From positions 155,175-219,174 of the forward strand of contig NZ_JAHNZT010000012.1 in NCBI RefSeq assembly GCF_019039035.1: a stretch of DNA of 64,000 bases, written 5' to 3'. Below the pieces are notes generated by a model. That model was not told the origin of the DNA. It did no database searches and saw only the letters and a list, made by a program, of their open reading frames with translations. Numbering within the stretch: the first letter of the stretch is position 1; the number at the start of each line of letters is the position of its first letter. The position numbers and the translations under genes were made by a program. Below are positions 9,331 to 17,808 of this stretch, one piece after another. Origin of the DNA: Citreicoccus inhibens. Its GTDB lineage: Bacteria; Myxococcota; Myxococcia; Myxococcales; Myxococcaceae.

Positions 9331-10517
9331 GGCCTCCCGCGCTGCCTCGCTTCGAGGGGGGCCAACGCCTCTGGATGTCCTCCGCTGGCGTGGGCGTGGT
9401 GGGGCTCGTCGCGACGGGCGTGGGCGCGCTGCTCGACGTGCGCGAGGCGCTGTATGGCTATCTCTTCGGCTTCATCTACTGGCTGGGGTTGTGCCTGGGC
9501 ACGCTGCTGTTGTTGGCCAGCTTCCACGCCTCGAATGCGCGCTGGCCCGTGGTGCTTCGGCGGACGCTGGAGGTGACGGGCGCCACGGTGCCGGTGTTCC
9601 TGGTCCTGTTCGTGCCCGTGGGGTTGGGCATGGCGCGGCTCTATCCCTGGGTGACGCCGTCGCCGGAGTTGGGCGAGCACGCGCTCCAGGTGCTCGCGCA
9701 TCGCGAGCCGTACAACACGGTGCCGCGCTTCCTCCTGCGCGCGGTGGGGTACTTCCTCGCGTGGGGGCTGGTGGGGCACTTCCTGCTGCGCTGGTCCGTG
9801 CGTCAGGACACGGAGGGCTCGACGCGTTGGACGGCGTGGCAGCGGAGGTTGGGGAGCGGCGCGCTGCCGGTCATCGGACTGGCGTTCTCGTTCATGACCT
9901 TGGACTGGTTGATGGCGCTGGACGCCACGTGGCAGTCCACCGTCTACGGCATCTATGTCTATTCGGGCGCCACCGTGGGCGCGCTCGCGCTGGTGGTGGT
10001 GGCGGGCGTGGCCACGCGGGACACGCAGCACTTCGGGCGGCTGCTGACGCCCGGGCACTACCAACGCCTGGGCACGCTGCTGTTCGCCTTCATCTGCTTC
10101 TGGGCCTACATCGCGTATTCGCAATACATGCTCATCTGGGTGGCCTCGCTGCCCGAGGAGGTGACCTGGTACCTCGTGCGCATGCACGGCGGTTGGGGGG
10201 CCGTCTCCTGGGCGCTGATTCTGGGGCACTTCGTGTTGCCCTTCGCGGTGCTGCTGTCGCGCGAGCTGAAGCAGCGCCCGCGCGCGCTCGCGGGCGTGGC
10301 GCTGTGGATGTTGTTGCTCCACGCGGTGGACACGGCGTGGCTGGTGTTGCCCGCGCTGTCTCCCTCGCGCGCGCATCTGCCTTGGACGGCGCTCACGGCG
10401 TGGGTGGGCGTGGGCGGATGCGCGGTGGCCTTCGCGGTGTGGCGCTCGCGAGGCATGTACCCGGTGCCGGTGGGGGATCCGTTCCTGGTGCACTCGCTCC
10501 AGGTGCGCCAGCCATGA
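9327..10517 (+). CDS. actF: ActF, second NrfD-like membrane subunit of alternative complex III
   Basis: This 396-residue, multi-helix protein is the second NrfD-like subunit. Typical segments are EALYGYLFGFIYWLGLCLGTLLLL, the conserved AFSFMTLDWLMALDATWQSTVYGIY and CFWAYIAYSQYMLIWVASLPEEV. It pairs with ActC in the membrane. ATG 9327 overlaps actE (ATGA) and the gene ends inside the start of the next one, so it belongs to the same polycistron that continues into the oxidase. Confidence 0.92.
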   Translation: MRPPALPRFEGGQRLWMSSAGVGVVGLVATGVGALLDVREALYGYLFGFIYWLGLCLGTLLLLASFHASNARWPVVLRRTLEVTGATVPVFLVLFVPVGLGMARLYPWVTPSPELGEHALQVLAHREPYNTVPRFLLRAVGYFLAWGLVGHFLLRWSVRQDTEGSTRWTAWQRRLGSGALPVIGLAFSFMTLDWLMALDATWQSTVYGIYVYSGATVGALALVVVAGVATRDTQHFGRLLTPGHYQRLGTLLFAFICFWAYIAYSQYMLIWVASLPEEVTWYLVRMHGGWGAVSWALILGHFVLPFAVLLSRELKQRPRALAGVALWMLLLHAVDTAWLVLPALSPSRAHLPWTALTAWVGVGGCAVAFAVWRSRGMYPVPVGDPFLVHSLQVRQP

Positions 10518-10876
10518 GCGGCGTGCAGACACCGCCGCCCGAGGAGGAGGACCTCCGCCTGGGGCGGACGCTGGCGCTCGGGGGCGCGGCGCTCGGCGTG
10601 CTGGCCGCGTCGAGCTGGGTGGCGTGGCTCCTGTGGTGCGCGTGGCGCCCCGGGGTGCAGGCGCCCGTGCCGAGCACGCTGGGCGCGCCACAAGTGGGCC
10701 GCGTGGAGCAGGTGCCGTTCATGCAGGCCCCGCCCGAGGAGGCGGTGAATGCTCGGGAGCAAGCGCGGCTGAAGGGCTACGGCTGGGTGGACCGGGATGC
10801 GGGCCTCATCCACATCCCCGTGGAGCGGGCCATGGAGCAGCTCGTCTCCGAGGAGCGCGCGGGAGGGCGGCGATGA
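10514..10876 (+). CDS. Small single-helix membrane protein between actF and coxB
   Basis: This 120-residue protein has one membrane helix (LALGGAALGVLAASSWVAWLLW) and a C-terminal motif, YGWVDRDAGLIHIPVERAM. That motif recurs in short proteins placed next to SCO and cox genes in ACIII/oxidase clusters. No catalytic residues or cofactor sites are visible. Position suggests a role in linking ACIII to the oxidase or in oxidase assembly, which is inference. It overlaps both neighbours by four bases. Confidence 0.8.
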   Translation: MSGVQTPPPEEEDLRLGRTLALGGAALGVLAASSWVAWLLWCAWRPGVQAPVPSTLGAPQVGRVEQVPFMQAPPEEAVNAREQARLKGYGWVDRDAGLIHIPVERAMEQLVSEERAGGRR

Positions 10877-11883
10877 ACGAGCTGCTGCGCCGCCTCTTCT
10901 TCCTGCCCGAGCAGGGCTCCACCTTCGCGACGCGCGTGGACGCGCTGCACTTCGCCATGCTGCTCACCACGCTGGGGGTGGGCACGGGGCTCGGCCTCAC
11001 GGGCCTGGTGTTCCTGGTCCGCTATCGCCGTCGCGCGAGCGCGGAGCCCACGCCGCACCTCATCGCGCCCGTGTGGTTGGAGGCCGTGTTCGTGAGCGTG
11101 CCGCTCGCGTTGTTCCTGCTGTGGTTCGCGCTGGGCTTCCGACAGTACGTCTGGGTAGAGAGCCCGCCACCCGACGCGATGGATGTGTATGTCACCGCGA
11201 AGCAGTGGATGTGGAAGTTCGCCTATCCCGGTGGGCCGAGCGCCATCGACACGCTGGTGGTGCCGGCGGGGCGGCCCGTGCGGCTGTTGATCACCTCGCG
11301 CGACGTCATCCACTCGTTCTTCGTGCCGGACTTCCGCTTCAAGCGCGACGCGGTGCCCGGCCGCTACACGGAGATCTGGTTCGAGGCGCCACGTCCAGGG
11401 CGCCATCAGGTCCTGTGCGCGGAGTACTGCGGGCTGGACCACTCGCAGATGCGGGGCGAGGTGGTGGTGCTGTCGCCCGCCGACTTCGAGGCGTGGCGCG
11501 CGTCGCGTCGCGAGGGCGTCCCCGTGGCGGGCGAGTCCATGGCCGAGCGCGGCGAGCACGTGGCCGCCAGCCAGGGCTGCTTGCAGTGCCACAGCGTGAC
11601 GGGCGTGCCGCACATCGGGCCCACGTGGTGGGGCCTCTACGGCAGGGTCGAGCCATTGGTGGGAGGGGGCAAGGTGCTGGCGGACGAGGCCTACCTCACC
11701 GAGTCGATGATGGATCCGCTGGCCAAGGTGGTGGCGGGCTATCCGCCCGTCATGCCCAGCTACCACGGCCGCTTGAGCGCGGGGGACGCGGGCGCGCTGG
11801 TGGAGTTCATCAAGTCGCTGCGACCGCCGAGGCCCGGTCCCCCTGTCGCGGAGGAGCCTGTCTATGTCCCCACCGGTCGCTGA
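10873..11883 (+). CDS. coxB: CoxB, caa3 oxidase subunit II with CuA and fused cytochrome c
   Basis: 336 residues: two N-terminal helices (about 25-50 and 70-90), a cupredoxin domain with a complete CuA site (H147; C182, E184, C186, H190, M193 in CAEYCGLDHSQM), and a C-terminal cytochrome c domain with CLQCH (236-240). The fusion marks a caa3-type enzyme, in which electrons enter through the bound heme c, pass to CuA and then to heme a of subunit I. ATG 10873 overlaps the previous gene, and coxA starts 20 bases before its stop. Confidence 0.95.
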   Translation: MNELLRRLFFLPEQGSTFATRVDALHFAMLLTTLGVGTGLGLTGLVFLVRYRRRASAEPTPHLIAPVWLEAVFVSVPLALFLLWFALGFRQYVWVESPPPDAMDVYVTAKQWMWKFAYPGGPSAIDTLVVPAGRPVRLLITSRDVIHSFFVPDFRFKRDAVPGRYTEIWFEAPRPGRHQVLCAEYCGLDHSQMRGEVVVLSPADFEAWRASRREGVPVAGESMAERGEHVAASQGCLQCHSVTGVPHIGPTWWGLYGRVEPLVGGGKVLADEAYLTESMMDPLAKVVAGYPPVMPSYHGRLSAGDAGALVEFIKSLRPPRPGPPVAEEPVYVPTGR

Positions 11884-13492
11884 GCCCGGGGCGCTGCCGC
11901 CCGACAACTACCTCTCGGAGGGGCGCACGCTCTGGTCCTGGCTCACCACGCGTGACCACAAGCGCATCGGCGTGATGTTCCTGATGCTGACGCTGGGGTT
12001 CTTCTTCCTGGGGGGAGTGTTCGCGCTGGCGCTGCGCATCGAACTGCTGACGCCGGGGCGCACCATCATGGGGCATCTGGCCTACAACCGGTCGTTCACG
12101 CTCCATGGCGTCATCATGGTGTGGCTGTTCATGATTCCGGCCATCCCCTCGGCCTTCGGCAACTTCCTGGTGCCGTTGATGATTGGCGCGCGCGACGTGG
12201 CCTTTCCTCGGCTCAACCTCGCGTCCGTCTATCTCTTCCTGTTGGGCGCCAGCGTCGCGCTCTGGGGAATGATTCAGGGCGGAGCGGACACGGGCTGGAC
12301 GTTCTACACGCCGTACAGCACGACCACGGGCACGGCGGTGCTGCCCGTGTTGCTGGGCGTGTTCATCATCGGGTTCTCCACCATCCTCACGGGGCTCAAC
12401 TTCATCGCCACGGTGCATCTCTTGCGAGCGCCCGGGCTGACGTGGATGAGGTTGCCGCTGTTCGTCTGGGCCATCTACGGCACGTCCATCATCCAGGTCC
12501 TGGCCACGCCCGTGTTGGGCATGGTGTTGCTCCTGGTGGCGCTGGAGCGCGTGGTGGGCGCCGGCATCTTCGACCCCGCGCGCGGCGGCGACCCCATCCT
12601 CTTCCAGCACCTGTTCTGGTTCTACAGCCACCCGGCCGTCTACATCATGGTGCTGCCGTCCATGGGCGTCATCAGCGAGGCGGTGTGCGCCTTCAGCCGG
12701 AAGAACGCCTTCAGCTACCGGATGATTGTCTATTCCACGATGGGCATCGCGTTCGTGGGCTTCTTCACGTGGGGGCACCACATGTTCACCTCGGGCGAGT
12801 CCACGTTCGGCGCGGGCGCCTTCGGGGTGATGTCGATGCTGGTGGCCATCTTCACCGCCATCAAGATCTTCTCGTGGCTGGGCACGCTGTACCGAGGCTC
12901 CATCGCGCTGGAGGCGCCGCTCTTCTACGTGCTCGGGTTCATGTTCTTCCTCTTCTCCGGAGGGATGATTGGCGTGGCGTATGCGACCACGTCGCTGAAC
13001 CTGCACTGGCATGACACGTACTCGGTGGTGGCGCACTTCCACTTCATCATGGTGGGGGCCACGCTCATGGCGTTCCTGGCGGGCCTGCACTACTGGTTCC
13101 CGAAGATGTTCGGCCGCACCTATCCGGGGGCGCTCGCCAACGCGGCGGCGGTGCTGGTGGTGTTTGGCTTCATCGCCACCTTCGTGCCGCAGTTCCTCCT
13201 GGGCAACGCGGGCATGCCGCGCCGGTATGCGGACTACCCGCCTCGATTCCAGTCGTTGCATGTCGCGTCCACCGCGGGCGCGTCGTTGCTGGCGTTCGGC
13301 TTCTTGAGCATCGCGGGCTATCTGGCGTGGAGCCTGCGCCATGGCGCGCTCGCGGGAGACAACCCGTGGGGCAGCCTGGGCTTCGAGTGGCAATCCCAGT
13401 CACCGCCGCCCACGCGCAACTTCGACGTCACCCCCGTTCACGCGACGGGGCCGCATCAGTACGCGCCCGGGGAGCCTCGTCATGCCGCATGA
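11864..13492 (+). CDS. coxA: CoxA, A2-type heme-copper oxidase subunit I
   Basis: The 542-residue catalytic subunit holds heme a, heme a3 and CuB and reduces O2 while pumping protons. Heme a ligand H81 (TLHG), CuB ligands H256, H305 and H306 (WGHHMFTSGE) and the late histidines in VVAHFHFIMVG are all present, as are the crosslink tyrosine Y260, D111 (D-channel entry) and K334 (TAIKIFSW, K channel). The helix VI motif is YSHPAVY rather than GHPEVY: the glutamate is absent and the Tyr-Ser pair defines the A2 subfamily known from Thermus and Rhodothermus caa3 enzymes. It starts inside coxB. Confidence 0.95.
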   Translation: MSPPVAEPGALPPDNYLSEGRTLWSWLTTRDHKRIGVMFLMLTLGFFFLGGVFALALRIELLTPGRTIMGHLAYNRSFTLHGVIMVWLFMIPAIPSAFGNFLVPLMIGARDVAFPRLNLASVYLFLLGASVALWGMIQGGADTGWTFYTPYSTTTGTAVLPVLLGVFIIGFSTILTGLNFIATVHLLRAPGLTWMRLPLFVWAIYGTSIIQVLATPVLGMVLLLVALERVVGAGIFDPARGGDPILFQHLFWFYSHPAVYIMVLPSMGVISEAVCAFSRKNAFSYRMIVYSTMGIAFVGFFTWGHHMFTSGESTFGAGAFGVMSMLVAIFTAIKIFSWLGTLYRGSIALEAPLFYVLGFMFFLFSGGMIGVAYATTSLNLHWHDTYSVVAHFHFIMVGATLMAFLAGLHYWFPKMFGRTYPGALANAAAVLVVFGFIATFVPQFLLGNAGMPRRYADYPPRFQSLHVASTAGASLLAFGFLSIAGYLAWSLRHGALAGDNPWGSLGFEWQSQSPPPTRNFDVTPVHATGPHQYAPGEPRHAA

Positions 13493-14111
13493 GTCCACCG
13501 CGGAGCACTGGGGCTCGGAGGCCGCGCGCGCGCACGCGGCGCACCTGGGGATGTGGCTGTTCATCTCCACGGAGGTGCTGCTGTTCGCGGCGCTCTTCAC
13601 GACCTATGGCGTGTATCGCTCCGTGTATCCGGAGGTGTGGCGCGAGGCCCAGGCGCACATGGACGTGACGCTGGGCACGGTGAACACGGTGGTGTTGGTG
13701 ACGAGCAGCGTGCTGGTGGCGCTCGCGGTCCACGCGACGCGGGAGGGGCGGCCGGGGACGGGTGGCGCGCTCCTGGGGCTCGCCGCGCTGCTGGGGGTGA
13801 CGTTCCTCGTCTTGAAGGGCGTGGAGTACGCCGGCCACGCGCGCGAGGGCGGACTGCCCGGCGAGTGGTATCGCCTGGAGGCGCTGCCCAAGCCGGGCGC
13901 GAGCCTGTTCTTCAGCCTCTACTACCTGCTGACAGGCCTGCACGCGGTGCACGTGACGCTGGGGGTGGGCGTGCTGACGGTGCTCGCGGTGCGCGCCGCG
14001 GCGGGTGGCTTCTCCGCGAGCGACCACACGCCGCTGGAGCTGGGCGGCATGTACTGGCACCTCGTGGATGTCATCTGGCTGTTCGTCTACCCCATCCTGT
14101 ATCTGTCGTGA
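13482..14111 (+). CDS. coxC: CoxC, cytochrome c oxidase subunit III
   Basis: 209 residues and about five to seven helices. Signature segments are HLGMWLFISTEVLLFAALF, FLVLKGVEYAGH and YYLLTGLHAVHVTLG, ending in MYWHLVDVIWLFVYPILYL, as in subunit III. It binds no metal; the family stabilises subunit I and helps sustain proton uptake. ATG 13482 has GGGAG about 8 bases upstream and overlaps coxA by 11 bases. Confidence 0.95.
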   Translation: MPHESTAEHWGSEAARAHAAHLGMWLFISTEVLLFAALFTTYGVYRSVYPEVWREAQAHMDVTLGTVNTVVLVTSSVLVALAVHATREGRPGTGGALLGLAALLGVTFLVLKGVEYAGHAREGGLPGEWYRLEALPKPGASLFFSLYYLLTGLHAVHVTLGVGVLTVLAVRAAAGGFSASDHTPLELGGMYWHLVDVIWLFVYPILYLS

Positions 14112-14476
14112 GGCGGGCGATGCGCGACGCGAAGTCCCTGGGCGTGGTGGGGGTGCTGGGCGTGGGCATGGGGTTGCTCGCGCTCACCGCGCTGACGTTC
14201 CTGTTGCACCGGCTGCCGCATGGCGCGTGGTCGCTGCCCACCGCGCTGCTCATCGCGAGCGTGAAGGGCGTGCTCATCGCGACCTTCTACATGCACCTGC
14301 GCGAGCGCCGCGGCGGGGGCGTGCTGATTCTCACGGCGTCGGTGGTGTTCGTGGCCGTGCTGCTGACGGTGTGCATCCTGGAGACGCGCACGCGCTTCGC
14401 GCCGTCCATTCCGCCGGGACCGTTCCCGGTGCAGCCCCTGCCGGGACTGGAGGCGACGCGGGCCGCGCCCCCCTGA
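14108..14476 (+). CDS. coxD: CoxD, cytochrome c oxidase subunit IV
   Basis: This small membrane protein of about 122 residues has three helices, with TALLIASVKGVLIATFYMHLRE in the middle, the hallmark of prokaryotic subunit IV (CtaF/CyoD class). The GTG at 14108 overlaps the coxC stop by four bases like the other junctions; ATG 14120 four codons in is an alternative. It is the last gene of the ACIII-caa3 operon; a convergent gene ends 13 bases further on. Confidence 0.88.
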   Translation: MRRAMRDAKSLGVVGVLGVGMGLLALTALTFLLHRLPHGAWSLPTALLIASVKGVLIATFYMHLRERRGGGVLILTASVVFVAVLLTVCILETRTRFAPSIPPGPFPVQPLPGLEATRAAPP

Positions 14477-14489
14477 GCGCGGCCCTCCG

Positions 14490-15329
14490 TCACTGGCTCG
14501 CGAGCAGTGGCTCGCTGTCCACGCGCGTCTGCTCTACCCAGCCGCCCGCGAAGGACGCTCCCGCGTGGGTGGACAGGCGCAGCTCCAGATGGACGACGCG
14601 CGGGCCCAGCGCCTGGGCGTGGAGCAGGAGCACGTGGGTGGCCTCCGCGAGGACGCGCGGCGCCACGGGCTCGGCGCCGCTGGCGGCGCCACGGGTCGCG
14701 CGCCAATCGCGCAGCCGCCACGACACCAGTCGCCCATCCTCCATCTTCACGTCCACGCTCACCCACGCCGCGCCCCCATGAGGCACCGCGACAGGCGCGA
14801 GCGCTTGCTGGAGTTTCTCCATCGCGCGGGCCTGGACGTCCGGGGCGATGCCCTTGTGGCGCAGCGGCATCGGCCGCCCCTCCAGAGGACGCGAGGCGGT
14901 GTGGGATTGCGCCTGCTCCACCTGCCAGCGCGAGTCTTCACGACGCAAGGTCAGGTACACCTCGCCCGGGGGACGCCGGCCCAACTCGGTGAGCGCTCGG
15001 GCCACCGCGTCGCGGGTGTCGCCTGGACTCGTCGGGGCGCCTGCGCGCGTGTCGCGCCGCAGGGCCTGATAGCCCGTCAGCGTGAGCGCGCCACGCTCCG
15101 ACCAGAAGGTGAACACCAACCGCGTGCCCACCTCGTGCACGCCCTCGGCCACGCCCCAGACCTGCGACGTCGCCAGCGCCACCTCCGCGTCGCGCGCCTC
15201 GTCCCAGGCCTCTTCATCCATCGCCATCAGGCCCGGGTCGCGCGGGGCGGAGGCGCAGCCGCACAGCCCCGCGACCAGCACGGCCAGCAGCCCTCGCGTC
15301 AGCGTGGAGGGAAGGAATTGAACTCGCAT
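14490..15329 (-). CDS. Lipoprotein of unknown function
   Basis: 279 residues with a lipoprotein signal (LLAVLVAGLCGC lipobox) and a soluble body without recognisable domains or cysteine pairs. Regions such as TRLVFTFWSERGALTLTG and RPPGEVYLTLRREDSRWQV suggest a beta-rich fold. GGAGG lies 7 bases before the ATG. It converges on the oxidase operon but shows no sequence link to respiration. I do not recognise it; outer or inner membrane anchoring on the periplasmic side is all that can be inferred. Confidence 0.75.
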   Translation of the reverse strand: MRVQFLPSTLTRGLLAVLVAGLCGCASAPRDPGLMAMDEEAWDEARDAEVALATSQVWGVAEGVHEVGTRLVFTFWSERGALTLTGYQALRRDTRAGAPTSPGDTRDAVARALTELGRRPPGEVYLTLRREDSRWQVEQAQSHTASRPLEGRPMPLRHKGIAPDVQARAMEKLQQALAPVAVPHGGAAWVSVDVKMEDGRLVSWRLRDWRATRGAASGAEPVAPRVLAEATHVLLLHAQALGPRVVHLELRLSTHAGASFAGGWVEQTRVDSEPLLASQ

Positions 15330-15462
15330 GAGAGCCTCCAGGTAGGGCGCGCGGCCGGGTTGGAATCAGGTCTATTTCGTGTTGCTTGTCTCTCCTGATT
15401 CAGACGGCGGGCGCGCGCGTCGCTGACGGGCTCGCGCCTGGGGGTGAGTCGTTGTTCGGCAT

Positions 15463-15954
15463 TCAGCGCGCGCGCGGCCGGAAGCGGGCGCGGGCGGCGG
15501 GGAGCGTTCCGAGGGCCGCGCCGAACGCGAGGTGGAGCGCGAGGAGGAGGGGACCCGGATGGGCTCGGTCCAGGGGCGGGGACGCGAAGGGGAGGATCCA
15601 CTCGGTCATCACGCTCCACAGGACCAGGCTGTACAGCAGGCCCAGCATGAGGGCGGCCACGGCCGTGCCTCCCCGGGGAAGTACCAGGGCGAAGCCGGTG
15701 GCCAGCGCGCCCGCCAGCGCGAAGTGGAGCAGGAGGCCCAGCACCACGGTTCCGGTGCCCAGGGGCGCTCCTGCCCGGAAGAAGGTGCCCGCCACGAGGA
15801 GGGCGGGACGCCAGGGCGCTCCGTGCAGGACCCCCACGGCCCCGCACGCCAGCAGCGCCATCGCGACCGCGCCCACGGTCCCCGCGAGCGCGCCGGGAAG
15901 CAGCGCGTCGCGCAGGGGGTTCCAGTCCCTCGCCCGGGCGCGGCGCGCGCTCAT
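15463..15954 (-). CDS. Small integral membrane protein, unknown
   Basis: 163 residues with about four helices (ALAGTVGAVAMALLACGAVGVLHG, VVLGLLLHFALAGALATGFALV and two more). The sequence somewhat resembles DUF1440-like or yagU-type membrane proteins, a weak impression only. The start overlaps the stop of the gene upstream on the same strand by four bases (ATGA), so the two are a coupled pair. No catalytic residues stand out. Confidence 0.7.
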   Translation of the reverse strand: MSARRARARDWNPLRDALLPGALAGTVGAVAMALLACGAVGVLHGAPWRPALLVAGTFFRAGAPLGTGTVVLGLLLHFALAGALATGFALVLPRGGTAVAALMLGLLYSLVLWSVMTEWILPFASPPLDRAHPGPLLLALHLAFGAALGTLPAARARFRPRAR

Positions 15955-16304
15955 GTGGGCAGCCGAGGCGAGTCGCGCACCTCGGCCACCACGCCCCCCA
16001 TGAATGCGCCCACGATGACGCCCACGCCAGACACGGCGCTCACCACGCCCAGCGCCAGGACGGGCACGCTGTCGCCGCGCAGCAGGGAGAACAGCATCAA
16101 CAGGAGCCACATCCCCAGCGCCACCCACAGCGCGGGCGCAATGGCCACGCTGCCGGCCCGCGAAGAGGACCCGACGCGATAGCCGCCGATGATGCCGCCG
16201 ACGAGGCCGTTCACGGTGGGCAGGAAGAAGAGCAGCAGGCTCCACGCCACCATCCACGCCGCGCCCTCTCGGGCGGGGTCACCGGGTCTCTTTGGACTGA
16301 CCAT
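15951..16304 (-). CDS. Small integral membrane protein, unknown
   Basis: 117 residues with three or four hydrophobic segments (WSLLLFFLPTVNGLVGGIIGGY, IAPALWVALGMWLLLMLFSLL, PVLALGVVSAVSGVGVIVGAF). The GG-rich first helix resembles glycine-zipper membrane proteins. An AGGAGGG Shine-Dalgarno lies about 8 bases before the ATG at 16304. It is coupled to the membrane gene that follows. Function unknown. Confidence 0.72.
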   Translation of the reverse strand: MVSPKRPGDPAREGAAWMVAWSLLLFFLPTVNGLVGGIIGGYRVGSSSRAGSVAIAPALWVALGMWLLLMLFSLLRGDSVPVLALGVVSAVSGVGVIVGAFMGGVVAEVRDSPRLPT

Positions 16305-16475
16305 GCGCGTGCCCTCCTCTTCAGGAGGTTGCTCACCTGTCCGGGCGCGTTGAGTCCGCGTGGGGACCGGCGCCTGGTGTCTCCCTCGTGCGGCGAGCAG
16401 GCGGGACTGTTGGCCAAGCCATGCTTGGGCCGGGGGGCTTGCGGGGAGGGTGTGCGGGGCAGGTAGGCTCGGGGC

Positions 16476-17354
16476 GTGATTGCCTCGGTCCATTTCGAGC
16501 ACTTCCGTGGCTTGCTCGGCGTGGAGCTGACGCTGGAGCCGCTCACCGTGTTGGTGGGGGTCACGGCCTCGGGGAAGACGTCGGTGCTGGACGGGCTGCA
16601 ACACCAGCTCGCCTACGAGCCCACGGACTTCTGGCGGATGGACGGCTCGCGGCGCATCGCCATCGAGTGGACGTATGCCCATGGCGACCGCACCCGCGTG
16701 GAGTACCCCTTCTCCGTCATGGACACCCTGCCCGGGCAGGGCCACGCGACGCAGCAGCTCGCGCTCAACATGAGCGCCCTGCGCGCGGGGGCGCCGGCGG
16801 GGCGGGCCACGTGGCTGGAGCGCTCCGGGGGAAACCTCGCCAGCGTCTTCGCCGCGCTGCCCACGCCCACGCGCGCCGCCATCTCCCGAGAGCTGTCGCG
16901 GTGCCTCCCCTCGCTGAGCGAGGTGGACGTGGCGCAGGACGTGGATGGCAAGACGTACCGCCTGCGCTTCCGGGACCGCTGGAGCCCGGATGTCTGGTAC
17001 GCGCCCGAGCAGGTGTCGGACGGCGCGCTGTGGCTGATGGCCTTCCTGGTGGTGCCGCACCAGCGCCCGTTGCCGGAGTTGCTGACGCTCGACGAGCCCG
17101 AGCGCGCCCTCCATCCCGCCCTGATGCGCGAGGTGATGGCGCAACTGCGGGCGCTGGCGCGCGGCGAGTCCACGGGGCAGCCGGTGCAGGTGGTGCTGGC
17201 CACGCACTCGCCGGACCTGCTGGAGCTGGTACGCCCCGAGGAGGTGCGGCTCCTGTCGCGCTCCGCGACGGACGGCTCGGTGAGCGTGCGCGCGGTGCAG
17301 GGCGGCAGGTCCGACTGGCGCCGCGAGTGCAGGGCCGTGCTCGACGCGCTGTGA
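16476..17354 (+). CDS. AAA-type ATPase (RecF/OLD-like), stand-alone
   Basis: 292 residues with the ABC/SMC-like ATPase fold used by RecF and OLD proteins. Walker A is GVTASGKTS (28-36), a signature-like SDGALWLMAFL precedes Walker B LLTLDEPERALHP, and an ATHSPDLLELV switch follows. There is no TOPRIM domain, so it is not a full OLD nuclease. It begins at GTG 16476, divergent from the membrane-protein pair. Such solitary ATPases act in DNA repair, defence or as chaperone-like machines; no partner gene is adjacent, so the role stays open. Confidence 0.8.
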   Translation: MIASVHFEHFRGLLGVELTLEPLTVLVGVTASGKTSVLDGLQHQLAYEPTDFWRMDGSRRIAIEWTYAHGDRTRVEYPFSVMDTLPGQGHATQQLALNMSALRAGAPAGRATWLERSGGNLASVFAALPTPTRAAISRELSRCLPSLSEVDVAQDVDGKTYRLRFRDRWSPDVWYAPEQVSDGALWLMAFLVVPHQRPLPELLTLDEPERALHPALMREVMAQLRALARGESTGQPVQVVLATHSPDLLELVRPEEVRLLSRSATDGSVSVRAVQGGRSDWRRECRAVLDAL

Positions 17355-17373
17355 GCCACGGGCCCGCGCGGGC

Positions 17374-17715
17374 TCAGGTGGGCGAGGTGTACTTCGTGGC
17401 CCGCCAGGCCAGCAGGTTGCGCTCGGCCGAGACGAGCGAGAAGCACACCACCAGGGCCCCCACGATGACGTCGTTCGCGGTGGCGCGCGTGATGTCGCCG
17501 TAGCCCAGCACGGGCGGAGACAGCACGAGCCACGCGCCCAACAGCGTGTTGACGAAGCGCAGCCCCATGACGAGCGACGAGAGCAGCGCGACCGTGGCAA
17601 TCAACAGCCCGACGATGGCGTCATTCATTCGCGGCACGGGGTGGGGATAGTCGAGCACGACCGGGGCGATGATGAGCCAGACCCCCAGGAACAGATTGCA
17701 CCAGCGAGCCCACAT
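17374..17715 (-). CDS. SPW-repeat family small membrane protein
   Basis: 113 residues, four helices in two similar halves: WCNLFLGVWLIIAPVVLDY and NTLLGAWLVLSPPVLGY. The paired GxWLxxxPxxL pattern is that of the SPW-repeat family (motif Ser-Pro-Trp in many members), membrane proteins of unknown function. I chose ATG 17715 because GGAGGT lies about 7 bases upstream. It stands alone, convergent with the AAA ATPase. Confidence 0.78.
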   Translation of the reverse strand: MWARWCNLFLGVWLIIAPVVLDYPHPVPRMNDAIVGLLIATVALLSSLVMGLRFVNTLLGAWLVLSPPVLGYGDITRATANDVIVGALVVCFSLVSAERNLLAWRATKYTSPT

Positions 17716-17808
17716 GGCGGACACCTCCACGCGCGTACCACCGCAAGGTGCGGCACGCTCCACCCGCCCCTCAAGCGGGGGCGGCGGACGGAGCGAGGGC
17801 TCGGTGCG

